Positions 1 through 8,432 of a stretch of 64,000 bases of DNA are shown piece after piece. Each line of letters opens with the position of its first letter. Within the stretch, counting starts at the first letter, position 1. The DNA comes from Cutibacterium avidum ATCC 25577 (GTDB lineage Bacteria; Actinomycetota; Actinomycetes; Propionibacteriales; Propionibacteriaceae). A program made the position numbers and the translations under genes. Where the stretch lies: assembly GCF_000227295.1 (NCBI RefSeq), contig NZ_JH165054.1:1548550-1612549 (forward strand), given 5' to 3'. The notes below the pieces were generated by a model. It saw only the letters and a list, made by a program, of their open reading frames with translations. It was not told the origin of the DNA and made no database searches.

Positions 1-388
1 AGGTAATCGTGACGATGGTTCCCTCAGCGACCTCAAGAGCCGGTAGAAGAGCCTTGGTGACCCGTCCCATGCCCAGCACATTGGTTTGATACATCGTCAT
101 CCAGGCGTCGAGGTCAGCCTCGGTGACCGGCTCCTGACCGACGGCACCGCCAGCATTGTTGACGAGGAGGTCGAGCTTGCCGCCAGTGGTCTCGACGAGA
201 TTGGCGACCGACTCGTCGCTGGTGACATCGCAGACCACTGCCTTTCCGCCGATCTCGGCGGCGAGGGGCTCGATGCGCTCGACGCGGCGAGCCGCACAGA
301 TGACATGCCAGCCATCCTTGGCCAGGGCGCGTGCCGTGGCTGCGCCGATTCCCGAACTTGTTCCTGTGACCACTGCAGTCTTTGTCAT
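1..388 (-). CDS. Short-chain dehydrogenase/reductase, N-terminal part (truncated by window edge)
   Basis: The minus-strand frame opens with ATG at 388 and runs off the left edge, giving the first 129 residues. The SDR cofactor motif TGTSSGIG is at residues 8-15, the acidic residue of CDVTSD near 53-54, and the structural NNAG motif at 77-80. The catalytic Ser-Tyr-Lys lies outside the window, so activity cannot be judged. It is an NAD(P)-dependent oxidoreductase of unknown substrate. No strong ribosome site precedes the start. A GACAAT hexamer lies six bases before the ATG, which fits a leaderless message. It is downstream of ptsI on the same strand, separated by about 140 bases. Confidence 0.85.
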   Translation of the reverse strand, partial: MTKTAVVTGTSSGIGAATARALAKDGWHVICAARRVERIEPLAAEIGGKAVVCDVTSDESVANLVETTGGKLDLLVNNAGGAVGQEPVTEADLDAWMTMYQTNVLGMGRVTKALLPALEVAEGTIVTIT

Positions 389-527
389 GGCCCCATTGTC
401 CCTGCCGGCAAGGGCATGCGAAAGCCCCTGTCCACCGTGAACTGTTCGTCAGCAGAAGGAATTGACTCCTCAGCCAACTTCTGGGGGCAAGTTCAACGGG
501 ACAGGGGTTTCACGACAACAGGCAGCG

Positions 528-2201
528 TCAGCTGACGAGGACCTCGACGCTCGGGTCTGCCAGCTCCAGAGCAGCCTTGCGGGCCTCCTCGGGGCTGGAC
601 GCAGCCAGCGCGGCCTCGGCGATCTGGCGGCACTGATCCAGGCTGTGGCGTGACAGGGTGGCCTTGACAGCGGTGATCTTGCCGGCGGCCATCGACAATG
701 AACGCACGCCAACGCCGACGAGAACCAGAGCCAACAGGGGGTCGCCGGCAGCCTCGCCACACACTCCGATGAGACGCTCGCCCGCTCCATCACAAGTGGC
801 CTTGACCAACTGGATGACGGCAGGCTGCCACGGCGTCAGGAGCTCGGCCAACTCGCCCTGCAGGCGGTCAGCCGCCATGGCGTACTGGGTGAGGTCATTG
901 GTGCCGATGGACGCGAAGTCCACCGTCTCCAGCACCTGGGCCGAGCGCAGGGCCGTCGAGGGTACCTCGACCATGATGCCGACCGTCTTGATCCCAGCGG
1001 CGTGGGCACGCGAGGAGAACCACTCGGCCTCAGCCCTCGTGGCGACCATCGGAGCCATGACATAGGGGTCACGACCAGTCTGCTCAGCAGCCTTGGCGAG
1101 AGCCTCGAGCTGGGCGTCGATGAGGTCGGTGCGCACCTGGGACAGGCGTAGACCACGGCGTCCCAAGGCCGGGTTCTCCTCCGGGCCGAGGTCGGCGAAG
1201 GCCAGCGGCTTGTCGGCACCAGCGTCGAGGGTGCGGAAGACAACCTTGGCTCCCTCGTCGAAGGTCTTGAGCACGGTGGCGTAGGCCTCCGTCTGTTCGT
1301 TGACGGTCGGAGCATCTTGACGATCGAGGAAGAGGAACTCGGTGCGGAACAGACCAACTCCCTCGGCGCCCTTCTTCTTCGCCGTGGGGGCGTCGGACGG
1401 GCTGCCGATGTTGGCCAGGACCAGGACGCGCTCACCGTCTGACAGCGTGGCGTCGCCCTCGGGGGCGGACGCCAGCACCTCGGCGCGACGGTTCGCGCGT
1501 GAGGTCAGCTCGGCGACGGCGGCCTCATCGGGCTCGACGAGAACGGTTCCGGTGACGCCGTCGAGGGCCAGGGGGGTGCCGTCCTCGATCTCGCGAGCCT
1601 CGCTGCATCGGACCACGGCCGGGATACCGATCTGGGAGGCCAGGATTGCGGTGTGGCTCGTCGGTCCGCCAGCAGCGGTGATGAGGCCGCGGACCAGATC
1701 AGGATTGAGGGTCGCGGTGTCGGCCGGGGCGAGGTCCTCGGCGACGAGGATCACGGGCGAGTCAAACGACGGGACGCCGGGCTCAGGCAGGCCTTGCATG
1801 ACCGCGACGGCGCGGTCACGGACGTTGCGCAGGTCGGTGACGCGCTCGGCGAGATAGCCGCCGGCAGCACCCAGTTGGGCGCAGAAGTCGTCGAAGGCGG
1901 CCCAGAGAGCGTGGGCAGGTCCATGTCCGTCAGTCAGGTGGGACTTGATGCTGGTGAGCAGTCCCGGGTCGCGGGCCATCATCGCGGTGGCCTGCAGGAC
2001 GGCGAGAGCCGATGGATCGGCGTGCATGGAGCGCTCGTCGAGACGATCGGCGACCTTGTTCAGCGCCGACTCGATTCGGGCCATGTCGGCCTCGGTGCCC
2101 TGACTGGGGTCAGAGGTGGGCAGTCCTGGGGCGGGGGAGACGAGAAGGGCATGTGCTTGTCCGACTCCGGCCGAGACCCCGAGCCCCGAGAGGGTCCGCA
2201 T
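528..2201 (-). CDS. ptsI: Phosphoenolpyruvate-protein phosphotransferase (PTS enzyme I)
   Basis: Enzyme I takes phosphate from PEP onto a histidine and passes it to HPr, the first step of all PTS sugar uptake in the cytoplasm. The 557-residue length is normal. The phospho-histidine motif GGPTSHTAIL is clear, with His at residue 183. The PEP-binding barrel shows RTLDAGADKP, GRRGLR and IGTNDLTQY. The start lies six bases after the ptsH stop, so the two form a ptsH-ptsI operon. No sugar-specific permease gene lies next to it, consistent with a general PTS locus serving several enzyme II complexes. Confidence 0.97.
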   Translation of the reverse strand: MRTLSGLGVSAGVGQAHALLVSPAPGLPTSDPSQGTEADMARIESALNKVADRLDERSMHADPSALAVLQATAMMARDPGLLTSIKSHLTDGHGPAHALWAAFDDFCAQLGAAGGYLAERVTDLRNVRDRAVAVMQGLPEPGVPSFDSPVILVAEDLAPADTATLNPDLVRGLITAAGGPTSHTAILASQIGIPAVVRCSEAREIEDGTPLALDGVTGTVLVEPDEAAVAELTSRANRRAEVLASAPEGDATLSDGERVLVLANIGSPSDAPTAKKKGAEGVGLFRTEFLFLDRQDAPTVNEQTEAYATVLKTFDEGAKVVFRTLDAGADKPLAFADLGPEENPALGRRGLRLSQVRTDLIDAQLEALAKAAEQTGRDPYVMAPMVATRAEAEWFSSRAHAAGIKTVGIMVEVPSTALRSAQVLETVDFASIGTNDLTQYAMAADRLQGELAELLTPWQPAVIQLVKATCDGAGERLIGVCGEAAGDPLLALVLVGVGVRSLSMAAGKITAVKATLSRHSLDQCRQIAEAALAASSPEEARKAALELADPSVEVLVS

Positions 2202-2206
2202 AGGTA

Positions 2207-2473
2207 TCAGGCCTCCGGGTCGATCTGCAGGTTGGCGACGAGGGCGTCGAGCACCTCATCGGCATTGTCGCCCTCGGCGGTGAGCTCGACGGTCTCGCCG
2301 TGCTTGGCGCCAAGACCCATCACGGACAGAATCGAGCGAGCATCCACCGGCTCCTCGCCAGGACGGCCGATCTTGACGGCCAGGCCTGACTTCGAGGCGG
2401 CCTGGACGAACATGGCGGCGGGACGGGCGTGCAGGCCGCTCTCGGCTGCAATGGTGGTGGTACGACTCGGCAT
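2207..2473 (-). CDS. ptsH: HPr phosphocarrier protein
   Basis: This small 88-residue carrier relays phosphate from enzyme I to the sugar-specific IIA proteins. The active-site histidine is His15 in SGLHARPA, and the ARSILSVMGLG segment corresponds to the helix region around residue 46 of the family. The frame is open 37 codons further upstream, but the ATG at 2473 is preceded by a strong AAGGAGG and matches the family N-terminus, so the shorter form is chosen. It is the first gene of the ptsH-ptsI operon and is divergent from ispD. Confidence 0.95.
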   Translation of the reverse strand: MPSRTTTIAAESGLHARPAAMFVQAASKSGLAVKIGRPGEEPVDARSILSVMGLGAKHGETVELTAEGDNADEVLDALVANLQIDPEA

Positions 2474-2556
2474 GGTGTGCCTCCTTGGTGGGGTGAAAAC
2501 GTCAGGGTCGACGATATCCGATGACAGGAGGACGCGAGCTGGTGGGTCTGGGCCGA

Positions 2557-2562
2557 TAGAGT
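2557..2562 (+). promoter_or_regulatory. Candidate -10 element of a leaderless ispD transcript
   Basis: TAGAGT ends seven bases before the ATG at 2570 and no Shine-Dalgarno sequence is present. This is the spacing expected if transcription begins at or near the start codon. No convincing -35 was identified. Confidence 0.4.
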
Positions 2563-2569
2563 GCGAACC

Positions 2570-3373
2570 ATGGTTGATGAGCACACCCCGCCTGTCGTCG
2601 CCGTTGTCGTCGCAGCCGGCCTGGGGACACGGTTCGGCGGTCCTGTTCCCAAGCAGGTGACGTCGCTGACTGGAAAGGCCGTCGTCGCCGTCGCGGTGGA
2701 ATCCCTAGCTGCAGGCGGTTGCGATGAGGTCGTCGTGGTGGTGAAGGAAGGCATGCACAACCATCTGCAACTGGCTTTGGCTGCCTCTCCTATCCCTGTT
2801 CACTTCGTGACCGGAGGGGACACTCGTCAGGATTCGGTGCGCAATGGGCTGCGATACATCGCCGACGATGAGCATCTCGGCCGGGCCACCACTGTTCTCA
2901 TTCATGACGCCGTCCGCCCGTTGGTTCCCGCATACATCGTCGAGGATGTCATTGATGCGGTCGAGGCCGGGGCTGTCGCGGTGACACCTGTCGTCGAGGT
3001 CACCGACACCATTCGGCAGATCGACGGTGAAGGTTCCCGCGTCATCGACCGTTCCGCTCTGCGCGCGGTCCAGACCCCGCAAGGATTCGATCGCGTCGTC
3101 ATCACGGAGTGTCATGAGCAGCTGTCTCGCGATGGTGGGACGGTCACCGATGACATTTCATGTTGTGAGCGTTACGGCCATCGCGCCACCTTGGTGGAAG
3201 GATCCCGAATGGCGCTCAAGATCACCGAGCCGGTCGATCTCGACATTGCTGAGGTCCTGGCCAAGGCTGCGGCTGGAGCCGGTCACCACTCCGGTCGTCG
3301 AGTCGGTCGGATGTTGCGGGCTGTTACCCCGAGCAACGTTGCCGACAAGTTGGGCCATGGGGGCAAGGAATGA
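2570..3373 (+). CDS. ispD: 2-C-methyl-D-erythritol 4-phosphate cytidylyltransferase
   Basis: IspD joins CTP to MEP in the non-mevalonate isoprenoid pathway. The N-terminal nucleotide-binding loop [11 protein letters not shown] is present, followed by PVPKQV, the conserved [11 protein letters not shown] and the AVQTPQGF segment near the active site. The frame also opens three codons earlier with GTG at 2561. The ATG at 2570 is preferred because a TAGAGT hexamer sits seven bases upstream. The stop overlaps the ispF start by four bases (ATGA), so the two are translationally coupled. The gene is divergent from ptsH. In mycobacteria the pair lies next to carD, as here, though in a different orientation. 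Confidence 0.93.
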   Translation: MVDEHTPPVVAVVVAAGLGTRFGGPVPKQVTSLTGKAVVAVAVESLAAGGCDEVVVVVKEGMHNHLQLALAASPIPVHFVTGGDTRQDSVRNGLRYIADDEHLGRATTVLIHDAVRPLVPAYIVEDVIDAVEAGAVAVTPVVEVTDTIRQIDGEGSRVIDRSALRAVQTPQGFDRVVITECHEQLSRDGGTVTDDISCCERYGHRATLVEGSRMALKITEPVDLDIAEVLAKAAAGAGHHSGRRVGRMLRAVTPSNVADKLGHGGKE

Positions 3374-3855
3374 TGGAGATCCGGACCGGTATCGGAGCCG
3401 ATGTCCATCAGCTGAGTGAAGGCGTGCCGATGCACATTGCTGGCCTTCATTTCCCCGACGAGAAGGTCGGTTTGGCTGGCCATTCCGACGGTGACGTCGC
3501 CTGCCACGCCATTTGTGACGCCTTGCTCTCCGCGACCGGCCTGGGGGATGTTGGCTCCGTCTTCGGAACCTCGGACCCGCAATGGGCCGGAGCTGCCGGA
3601 GTGGCGTTACTGGGCCATGTCGTTGAGCTCGTCACCGCCGAGGGATGGGCGGTCCAGAACGCAGCCGTGCAGATCGTGGGGCAGCGTCCGCGCATGGCGG
3701 CCCGGCGCGCTGAGGCGGTAGCCACACTGACGCAGACCGTCGGTGCTCCAGTGTCAGTGTCCGCGACGACGACCGATCATCTCGGATTCACCGGCCGCGG
3801 TGAAGGGGTGGCAGCGATCGCGTCAGCCCTTGTCACTCGGCAGGCTCGATCGTGA
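3370..3855 (+). CDS. ispF: 2-C-methyl-D-erythritol 2,4-cyclodiphosphate synthase
   Basis: IspF cyclises CDP-ME 2-phosphate two steps after IspD. The zinc-binding and active-site signatures are clear: GIGADVHQL at the N-terminus, [10 protein letters not shown] with the metal-binding Asp/His, and [12 protein letters not shown] near the C-terminus. The 161-residue length is typical. The gene begins inside the ispD stop codon. Its last 23 bases overlap the 3' end of the convergent PTS IIA gene, an unusually tight convergent pair that leaves no room for a separate terminator. Confidence 0.96.
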   Translation: MMEIRTGIGADVHQLSEGVPMHIAGLHFPDEKVGLAGHSDGDVACHAICDALLSATGLGDVGSVFGTSDPQWAGAAGVALLGHVVELVTAEGWAVQNAAVQIVGQRPRMAARRAEAVATLTQTVGAPVSVSATTTDHLGFTGRGEGVAAIASALVTRQARS

Positions 3856-4228
3856 GGATCGCGCCCTGGTTGGGCAGCTGCGGCTGCGGCCCGGAAACTT
3901 TGATGGCTCCGGCGAGCAGCGACTGGTCGGGGGAGTTGAAGTACAACACGACATGGCCGAGGTCACCGAGGTTTGAGGTGGCTGACTCTCCGACCTCATC
4001 GATCGTGTAACGGGTACCAGCGATGTTGAGGACGTCGCCAGGAACAATTTCGCGCTTGGGCGTCATGGGGGAGCGGCCGCCGCGGTTGTGGACCACGCAG
4101 ATGTCGGACAGAGCATCAGGTACAGGCTCGCCGAATAGGACGATGACGCCGGTGTCCAGCATGTCCTGAGCTCCCTTGCCGGCGCGGAGCACCACGGCAT
4201 TCCACAGTGTGCTGGACGTAGTCGCCAT
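3833..4228 (-). CDS. srlB: PTS glucitol/sorbitol-type IIA protein (orphan)
   Basis: The 131-residue protein resembles the glucitol-specific IIA (GutA/SrlB family), with the [14 protein letters not shown] segment, a LGHVVLYF block and a C-terminal [10 protein letters not shown]. It would carry phosphate from HPr to a IIB partner. The frame extends 14 codons upstream, but ATG at 4228 follows a strong GAGGAGG and is chosen. No glucitol IIB or IIC gene is present in the window, so it is an orphan subunit and may serve a distant permease or a regulatory role. It overlaps ispF tail to tail. Confidence 0.8.
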   Translation of the reverse strand: MATTSSTLWNAVVLRAGKGAQDMLDTGVIVLFGEPVPDALSDICVVHNRGGRSPMTPKREIVPGDVLNIAGTRYTIDEVGESATSNLGDLGHVVLYFNSPDQSLLAGAIKVSGPQPQLPNQGAILTIEPAE

Positions 4229-4426
4229 GGCGGACCCTCCTCGAGACGGGCGCTGTGCCCTTGACGGCACGGTACCATCCCGCCTAGTTTCTCAAAGACC
4301 CGTGATCACCACGGGACCCACCCCCACCGAAGGGGCATGGACGAGATACGTTTAGCATCGTGGAGGAATCCCTTGGTGGGCCACATCCAAGGGCAACGAG
4401 GTTTCCCTGAGGGAGGGGTGGTCACC

Positions 4427-4723
4427 ATGATCGAGAAGAAGATTCTCGTCTGCTGTGGCACCGGTATCGCGACGTCGGTACAGGTCGCCAACAAGCTTCA
4501 GCGGCTGCTGCGTGAGCGTGGAGTCAATGCCAAGATGGAGCACTGTCGCGTTGCAGAAGTGCCGAGGGTCATCGAGGAATTCACCCCTGACGCAATCGTC
4601 TCGACGACTGCAGTGAAGCAGCCCAACGAGAATGTCAAGATGTTTCGCGGTGTTGCATTCCTGACCGGCGTTGATGAAGGACAACTGGCTGACGAGATTG
4701 CAGACGCGCTGAAGTCGTCATGA
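4427..4723 (+). CDS. gatB: PTS galactitol-type IIB protein, copy 1
   Basis: The 98-residue IIB subunit of the galactitol family has the phospho-cysteine loop ILVCCGTGIATS near its N-terminus (Cys9/Cys10) followed by the long helix VQVANKLQRLL. ATG at 4427 directly follows GGGAGGGG; an in-frame GTG three codons earlier is possible. It is strongly similar to the second copy at 11.7 kb, sharing the whole active-site block. Neither a IIA nor a IIC gene is adjacent. A hairpin separates it from convergent carD. The upstream 200 bases shared with the divergent IIA gene contain a CCCGTG/CACGGG inverted repeat at 4299-4315. Confidence 0.85.
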   Translation: MIEKKILVCCGTGIATSVQVANKLQRLLRERGVNAKMEHCRVAEVPRVIEEFTPDAIVSTTAVKQPNENVKMFRGVAFLTGVDEGQLADEIADALKSS

Positions 4724-4752
4724 TCCTGCGGCCACACCTCGGGACATGAGCA

Positions 4753-4786
4753 ATGGGGGTTCACCAAATTTTTGGTGAACCCCCAT
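4753..4786. terminator. Bidirectional terminator between gatB copy 1 and carD
   Basis: A perfect 16-base inverted repeat (arms 4753-4768 and 4771-4786, loop TT), with a TTTTT run at its centre, lies between two convergent genes. The arms begin with ATGGGGGTTCACC. Confidence 0.75.
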
Positions 4787-4808
4787 TTCACGATGAGGGT
4801 GAGCAGCC

Positions 4809-5294
4809 TCAGGAGGCGAGAACCTCGTCGAGCATCTCCTCGGCCTTGTCGTCCTCCACCTTCTTGGCGAGGGCAAGCTCGGAGACCAGGATTTGACGAG
4901 CCTTCGAGAGCATCCGCTTCTCACCAGCCGACAGGCCACGGTCGCGCTCGCGGCGCCACAAGTCGCGAACAACCTCGGCGACCTTGAGGACGTTGCCGGA
5001 GTGGAGCTTCTCGAGGTTGGCCTTGTAGCGACGAGACCAGTTGGACGGCTCCTCGACATTGGTCTTGCGAAGAACCTCGAACACCTTTTCAAGGCCCTCG
5101 TCGTCGACGACGTCACGAACGCCGACAAGATCAAGATTGCTGGCTGGCACTCGCACAACCAAATCGTTCTGTCCAAGAATTCTCAGAACGAGGTAGAGCT
5201 TTTCCTCGCCCTTGATAGTGCGAGTCTCGACGTCCTCGATCACAGCAGCGCCATGATTCGGGTAGACAACGGTTTCACCAACGTTGAAAGTCAT
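4809..5294 (-). CDS. carD: CarD family RNA polymerase-binding regulator
   Basis: CarD binds the RNA polymerase beta subunit and stabilises open complexes, chiefly at rRNA and housekeeping promoters. The 161 residues show the N-terminal Tudor-like domain ([18 protein letters not shown]) and the helical DNA-binding domain, with the conserved tryptophan of [13 protein letters not shown] at residue 86. AAAGGGG precedes the ATG at 5294. A near-consensus housekeeping promoter lies immediately upstream. Its neighbours ispD-ispF and the LpqE-like gene match the mycobacterial carD neighbourhood. Confidence 0.96.
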   Translation of the reverse strand: MTFNVGETVVYPNHGAAVIEDVETRTIKGEEKLYLVLRILGQNDLVVRVPASNLDLVGVRDVVDDEGLEKVFEVLRKTNVEEPSNWSRRYKANLEKLHSGNVLKVAEVVRDLWRRERDRGLSAGEKRMLSKARQILVSELALAKKVEDDKAEEMLDEVLAS

Positions 5295-5318
5295 TTGTGC
5301 GGCCCCTTTCGAAGGTTA

Positions 5319-5348
5319 ATTATATCACATAATGATTGTTGAAGTCAA
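5319..5348 (-). promoter_or_regulatory. Housekeeping promoter of carD
   Basis: On the minus strand, TTGACT (5348-5343) is followed after 18 bases by a perfect TATAAT (5324-5319), placing the start about 18 bases before the carD ATG. The region is conspicuously AT-rich for this genome. Confidence 0.8.
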
Positions 5349-5487
5349 TTATTAATTCGCGCAGGCGTTCGAAATGGTGCTAGGGTTTGCCCTCGCTGTC
5401 GGGCCGTCGAGATTGCGGAAGTCCCTCGGATCTGGCCTTGGGAAGCGGGAATGGTCTGGTCCCGGTTCGCTGTGAGGATGAGATGCG

Positions 5488-5719
5488 ATGATCGTGGAAA
5501 AGGGGCCGACCAACGATCCGATCGCTGACGCCGTGGCCCTCCGGTCGCGGGAATGTTCGCAATGACGAGGCGATCTACGCAGTCACCGCAGTGACCGGAA
5601 TTACGGAATTGTCACATGAGGTCAATATCGACATTGGCGAGAATGTCCGCATTCTCATGTCCGAGATCTTGAATTCCTCGAGGGTGTTCTCCAAGGAGGT
5701 CCTCGACGCCGTCGACTGA
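5488..5719 (+). pseudogene. Possible small gene split by a frameshift
   Basis: From ATG 5488 one frame reads MIVEKGPTNDPIADAVAL and then hits a stop at 5563-5565. A second frame takes over at about 5543 and continues without a stop to TGA at 5717-5719, reading GRGNVRNDEAIYAVTAVTG and on to SKEVLDAVD. Joined, they give about 77 residues of plausible acidic, helix-rich protein with G/C-ending codons. One extra base near 5541 would explain the break. A GTG at 5591 could alternatively start a short protein in the second frame. I do not recognise a family. The rest of the 5349-5840 interval between the carD promoter and the lipoprotein shows nothing else clear. Confidence 0.35.
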
Positions 5720-5840
5720 AATAGTGTTTTCGAGAGGTCTGCTCACTCGCCGATCGCGCTGAAACCGATCGGCACCCCCGGTGACGCCAATTCGGCTAAA
5801 CTCGGCAGCGATCATGCACCCCGGAAGAGGAGATTCCACG

Positions 5841-6341
5841 ATGATCGACCGTCGCCGGACGACTGCTGTCCTTGCTGCCGTCGGGGTTCTTGGGTTGGCG
5901 GCTTGTGACGCCGATCCCAAGGTCCTCACCAGTTACACCCCTGCGGCCGGTGTCAGCGGCGAGTCCGGCACCGTCAAGGTGCAGAACCTGTTGCTCATCA
6001 ATGGTGACGGTCAGGCTCGTGTCTCCGCCGCCGTCATCTCCAGCAAGAACGATAAGGTTGTCGGAATCACTGGTCAGCCGCTCAAGTCGGACAACTCTCT
6101 GGCAGGGCAGTCCTTCACCGTGACTTCGGCCGGTGTCAATCTTCCGGCTCACACCTCGGTCAATCTCACCAAGTCCGATCTTCAGGCTCCCGTTGAGGGA
6201 CTCTCGGACGGCTTGTTGGCCAAGGTGACGATCAAGTTCGCGAATTCTGCGCCGATCACCCTGGATGCACCGGTTGTGCCGTCCACCCACCCGGATTTCG
6301 AGAAGTACGCTCCTTCGGGGTCCCCGTCGGCCCAATCCTGA
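5841..6341 (+). CDS. LpqE-like lipoprotein
   Basis: The 166-residue protein has an arginine-rich start, a short hydrophobic stretch and a lipobox LAAC with the lipidated cysteine at residue 22, so it is probably anchored on the outer face of the membrane. The mature part is rich in beta-strand-forming residues and has a Ser/Pro tail. ATG at 5841 follows AGAGGAG; the frame is open 20 codons further upstream. Its position beside carD matches LpqE of mycobacteria, a conserved lipoprotein of unclear function, so the LpqE label rests largely on synteny. Confidence 0.75.
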   Translation: MIDRRRTTAVLAAVGVLGLAACDADPKVLTSYTPAAGVSGESGTVKVQNLLLINGDGQARVSAAVISSKNDKVVGITGQPLKSDNSLAGQSFTVTSAGVNLPAHTSVNLTKSDLQAPVEGLSDGLLAKVTIKFANSAPITLDAPVVPSTHPDFEKYAPSGSPSAQS

Positions 6342-6362
6342 CGGGTCCTTTGAACACACGAC

Positions 6363-6389
6363 GCGGCCCCGGTCAAAACCGGGGGCCGC
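6363..6389 (+). terminator. Terminator after the LpqE-like gene
   Basis: GCGGCCCCGGT and ACCGGGGGCCGC form an 11-base stem with one bulge and a four-base loop, followed by a T-rich stretch (CTTGTTGTTT). It may also serve the convergent regX3. Confidence 0.75.
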
Positions 6390-6413
6390 GCTTGTTGTTT
6401 CGTGGAAACCGTG

Positions 6414-7094
6414 TCAGGCCTGGAACTTGTAGCCGAGTCCACGCACGGTGATGATCCGTGCCGGATGCGAGGGATCCTTCTCGATCTTCGCGCGCAACCT
6501 CTTGACGTGGACGTCTAGGGTCTTGGTGTCGCCGACGTAGTCGACCCCCCAGACTCGGTCGATGAGGGACGCGCGGGTCATGACACGTCCAGCATTGCGC
6601 AGCAGCACCTCGAGCAGGTCGAACTCCTTGAGGGCGAGGCGCACGGTCTTTCCGTCGACACTGACCTCGTGGCGCTCGACGTCCATCCGCACCCCGTTCT
6701 CCTCGAGGACGTCGGGGGAGACCTCGATCTCCGGGCCACCTCGACGAGTGACGGCGCGGATGCGTGCGACCAGCTCGCGGTGACTGAAGGGTTTGGTGAC
6801 GTAGTCGTCAGCTCCCAGTTCCAGACCGACGACCTTGTCGATCTCGGAATCCCTGGCCGTCACCATGATGATCCCGACGTTGCCACGCTGACGCAGCTGC
6901 CGGCAGACCTCGGTCCCCGGGATTCCCGGCATCATGAGGTCAAGCAGGACGATGTCGGCGCCATTGCGGGAGTAGTTTTCCAGTCCGTCGGCACCATTGG
7001 CCGCGGTGTCGACCTCAAATCCCTCCTTGCGCAGCATGAAGGCGGTGGCCTCGCGGTAGGACTCCTCGTCCTCGATGATGAGTACGCGGGTCAT
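6414..7094 (-). CDS. regX3: OmpR-family response regulator RegX3
   Basis: The 226-residue regulator has a receiver domain (acidic pocket IIEDE, phospho-acceptor Asp52 in LLDLMMPG, Lys100 in DDYVTKPF) and a C-terminal winged helix with TLDVHVKRLRAKIE and the VRGLGYKF end. With SenX3 it controls phosphate-starvation genes in actinobacteria. Its start overlaps the senX3 stop by four bases. The divergent phoU and nearby gpmA match the usual actinobacterial neighbourhood. Confidence 0.93.
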   Translation of the reverse strand: MTRVLIIEDEESYREATAFMLRKEGFEVDTAANGADGLENYSRNGADIVLLDLMMPGIPGTEVCRQLRQRGNVGIIMVTARDSEIDKVVGLELGADDYVTKPFSHRELVARIRAVTRRGGPEIEVSPDVLEENGVRMDVERHEVSVDGKTVRLALKEFDLLEVLLRNAGRVMTRASLIDRVWGVDYVGDTKTLDVHVKRLRAKIEKDPSHPARIITVRGLGYKFQA

Positions 7095-8272
7095 GGCTCC
7101 TCCTGATCGGATTCGTTGTAGTGGTCGGCGTCAAGGGTGGGTAGTCGAAGGGTGAACGTGGACCCCTGGCCCAGTTTGCTCCACACGTCGACGGATCCCC
7201 CGTGCGCCTGGCAGGTGTGCTTGACCAGCGACAGCCCCAGGCCGGTTCCACCGTTTTCCCGGGATCGGGAGTAGTCAACCCGGTAGAACCGTTCGAAGAT
7301 GCGTTCCTGGTCGGCCTCGCCGATGCCAATTCCGTTGTCGGCCACCGCAATCTCGATGACGTCGGTGTCGACGTCATGGACTCGTCTGGCCGAGACCGCC
7401 ACCCGCGCCTTCGGCTCGGAGTACACGATCGCATTCTGAACGAGATTGGCGATGGCCTCGGTGAGCTGACTCTGGTCCCCGAGAACCCACAGGTCGTCGT
7501 CGCAGCGGGCCACCAGGGAAACCTCCCGGGTGGTCGCGAGCTCACGATGACGAGAGACGGCCTCGTCGACGATGTCGGCAACGGACACTGGTTCGGCGCG
7601 AAGCAGGGGTTCGTCCGCCTGCAATCGGGACAAGTCGATGATCTGTGTCACGAGGGCGGACAGCCTCGTTGACTCCGCGGTCAGGCGCTGGGAGAAATGG
7701 CGGACGGCATCTGGGTCATCGGCGGCACCCTCGATGGCTTCGGCGAGGATGGAGACGGCGCCGATGGGGGTCTTCAATTCATGAGAGACGTTGGCGACGA
7801 AGTCTCTGCGGGTTTCGGCAAGCCTGATGTGTCGGGAGCTGTCCGCCGCAGAGATGATCGCGTTGCCGTGCCCGTCAAGAGGGCCCACGCGCACGGTGAG
7901 GATGAGGTTGGCTCCGGTGGATGCCCGCTTCAACTCCATGGTGTCGACAATGTCGCGGTCCTCTCGTCGTGCGGTGCGGACCAAATTGAGGAGGGTGGCG
8001 TCGGCGATTCGTGAGCCGCGCACGAGTTCCATTGACCGGGCGCCCACAGTGGTGTGTAGCACCTCGTCATGGGGGCCGACGATGACGGCCGCTTCAGTGG
8101 CCAGGTCGAGTGCTCGGGCGAGAGTTGGATCGACCTCAAGGGCCTCAATGTCGGTGGCGAGGGTGTCAACGGGGTGACGAAATGACTCCACTGCGCGAAT
8201 GATGAGGACCGTCAATCCGGCGCCGACAACTGCACCAATGATCGCTGCCAGAACCATGCCCACGCTTTGCAT
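7091..8272 (-). CDS. senX3: SenX3-type sensor histidine kinase
   Basis: The membrane sensor has one N-terminal transmembrane segment (about residues 6-26), a PAS-like region (about 50-145), a dimerisation domain with phospho-acceptor His164 in NVSHELKTPIG, and an ATPase domain with an N-box at 272-284, VADNGIGIG and GGTGLGLSLV. It phosphorylates RegX3. The start is uncertain. ATG at 8272 lacks a ribosome site, but a TATTAT hexamer at 8276-8271 lies seven bases before an in-frame GTG at 8263, so a leaderless start three codons later is plausible; ATG 8257 is another option. Confidence 0.92.
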   Translation of the reverse strand: MQSVGMVLAAIIGAVVGAGLTVLIIRAVESFRHPVDTLATDIEALEVDPTLARALDLATEAAVIVGPHDEVLHTTVGARSMELVRGSRIADATLLNLVRTARREDRDIVDTMELKRASTGANLILTVRVGPLDGHGNAIISAADSSRHIRLAETRRDFVANVSHELKTPIGAVSILAEAIEGAADDPDAVRHFSQRLTAESTRLSALVTQIIDLSRLQADEPLLRAEPVSVADIVDEAVSRHRELATTREVSLVARCDDDLWVLGDQSQLTEAIANLVQNAIVYSEPKARVAVSARRVHDVDTDVIEIAVADNGIGIGEADQERIFERFYRVDYSRSRENGGTGLGLSLVKHTCQAHGGSVDVWSKLGQGSTFTLRLPTLDADHYNESDQEEP

Positions 8273-8336
8273 AATAGGGGGAAGGTCGTCATCCTCGTCA
8301 CCCGCACGTCACAAAGTGATGCCGTGATCACTGGTC

Positions 8337-8358
8337 GTTCACCCAAGGTTCACTGTCT
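8337..8358 (+). promoter_or_regulatory. Candidate Pho box (11-base direct repeats) between senX3 and phoU
   Basis: Two adjacent 11-base units, GTTCACCCAAG (8337-8347) and GTTCACTGTCT (8348-8358), match the known GTTCACC-type direct repeats of actinobacterial phosphate regulators. A weaker third unit, GTGATCACTGG, precedes them at 8326-8336. The site lies in the divergent senX3/phoU interval, suggesting regulation of the module by its own response regulator. Confidence 0.6.
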
Positions 8359-8432
8359 TGCCACTCGGGCGAAATGTTCCGGTCGACAGGGTCGATAGGC
8401 TTGACGAGACCCCACTACGGAAGGACACCGGC

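Noticed and set aside
418-511. Near-inverted repeat (AAAGCCCCTGTCC / GGGACAGGGGTTTC) between the SDR gene and ptsI
   Set aside because: The arms are about 65 bases apart and imperfect, so a stable terminator or operator is not convincing.
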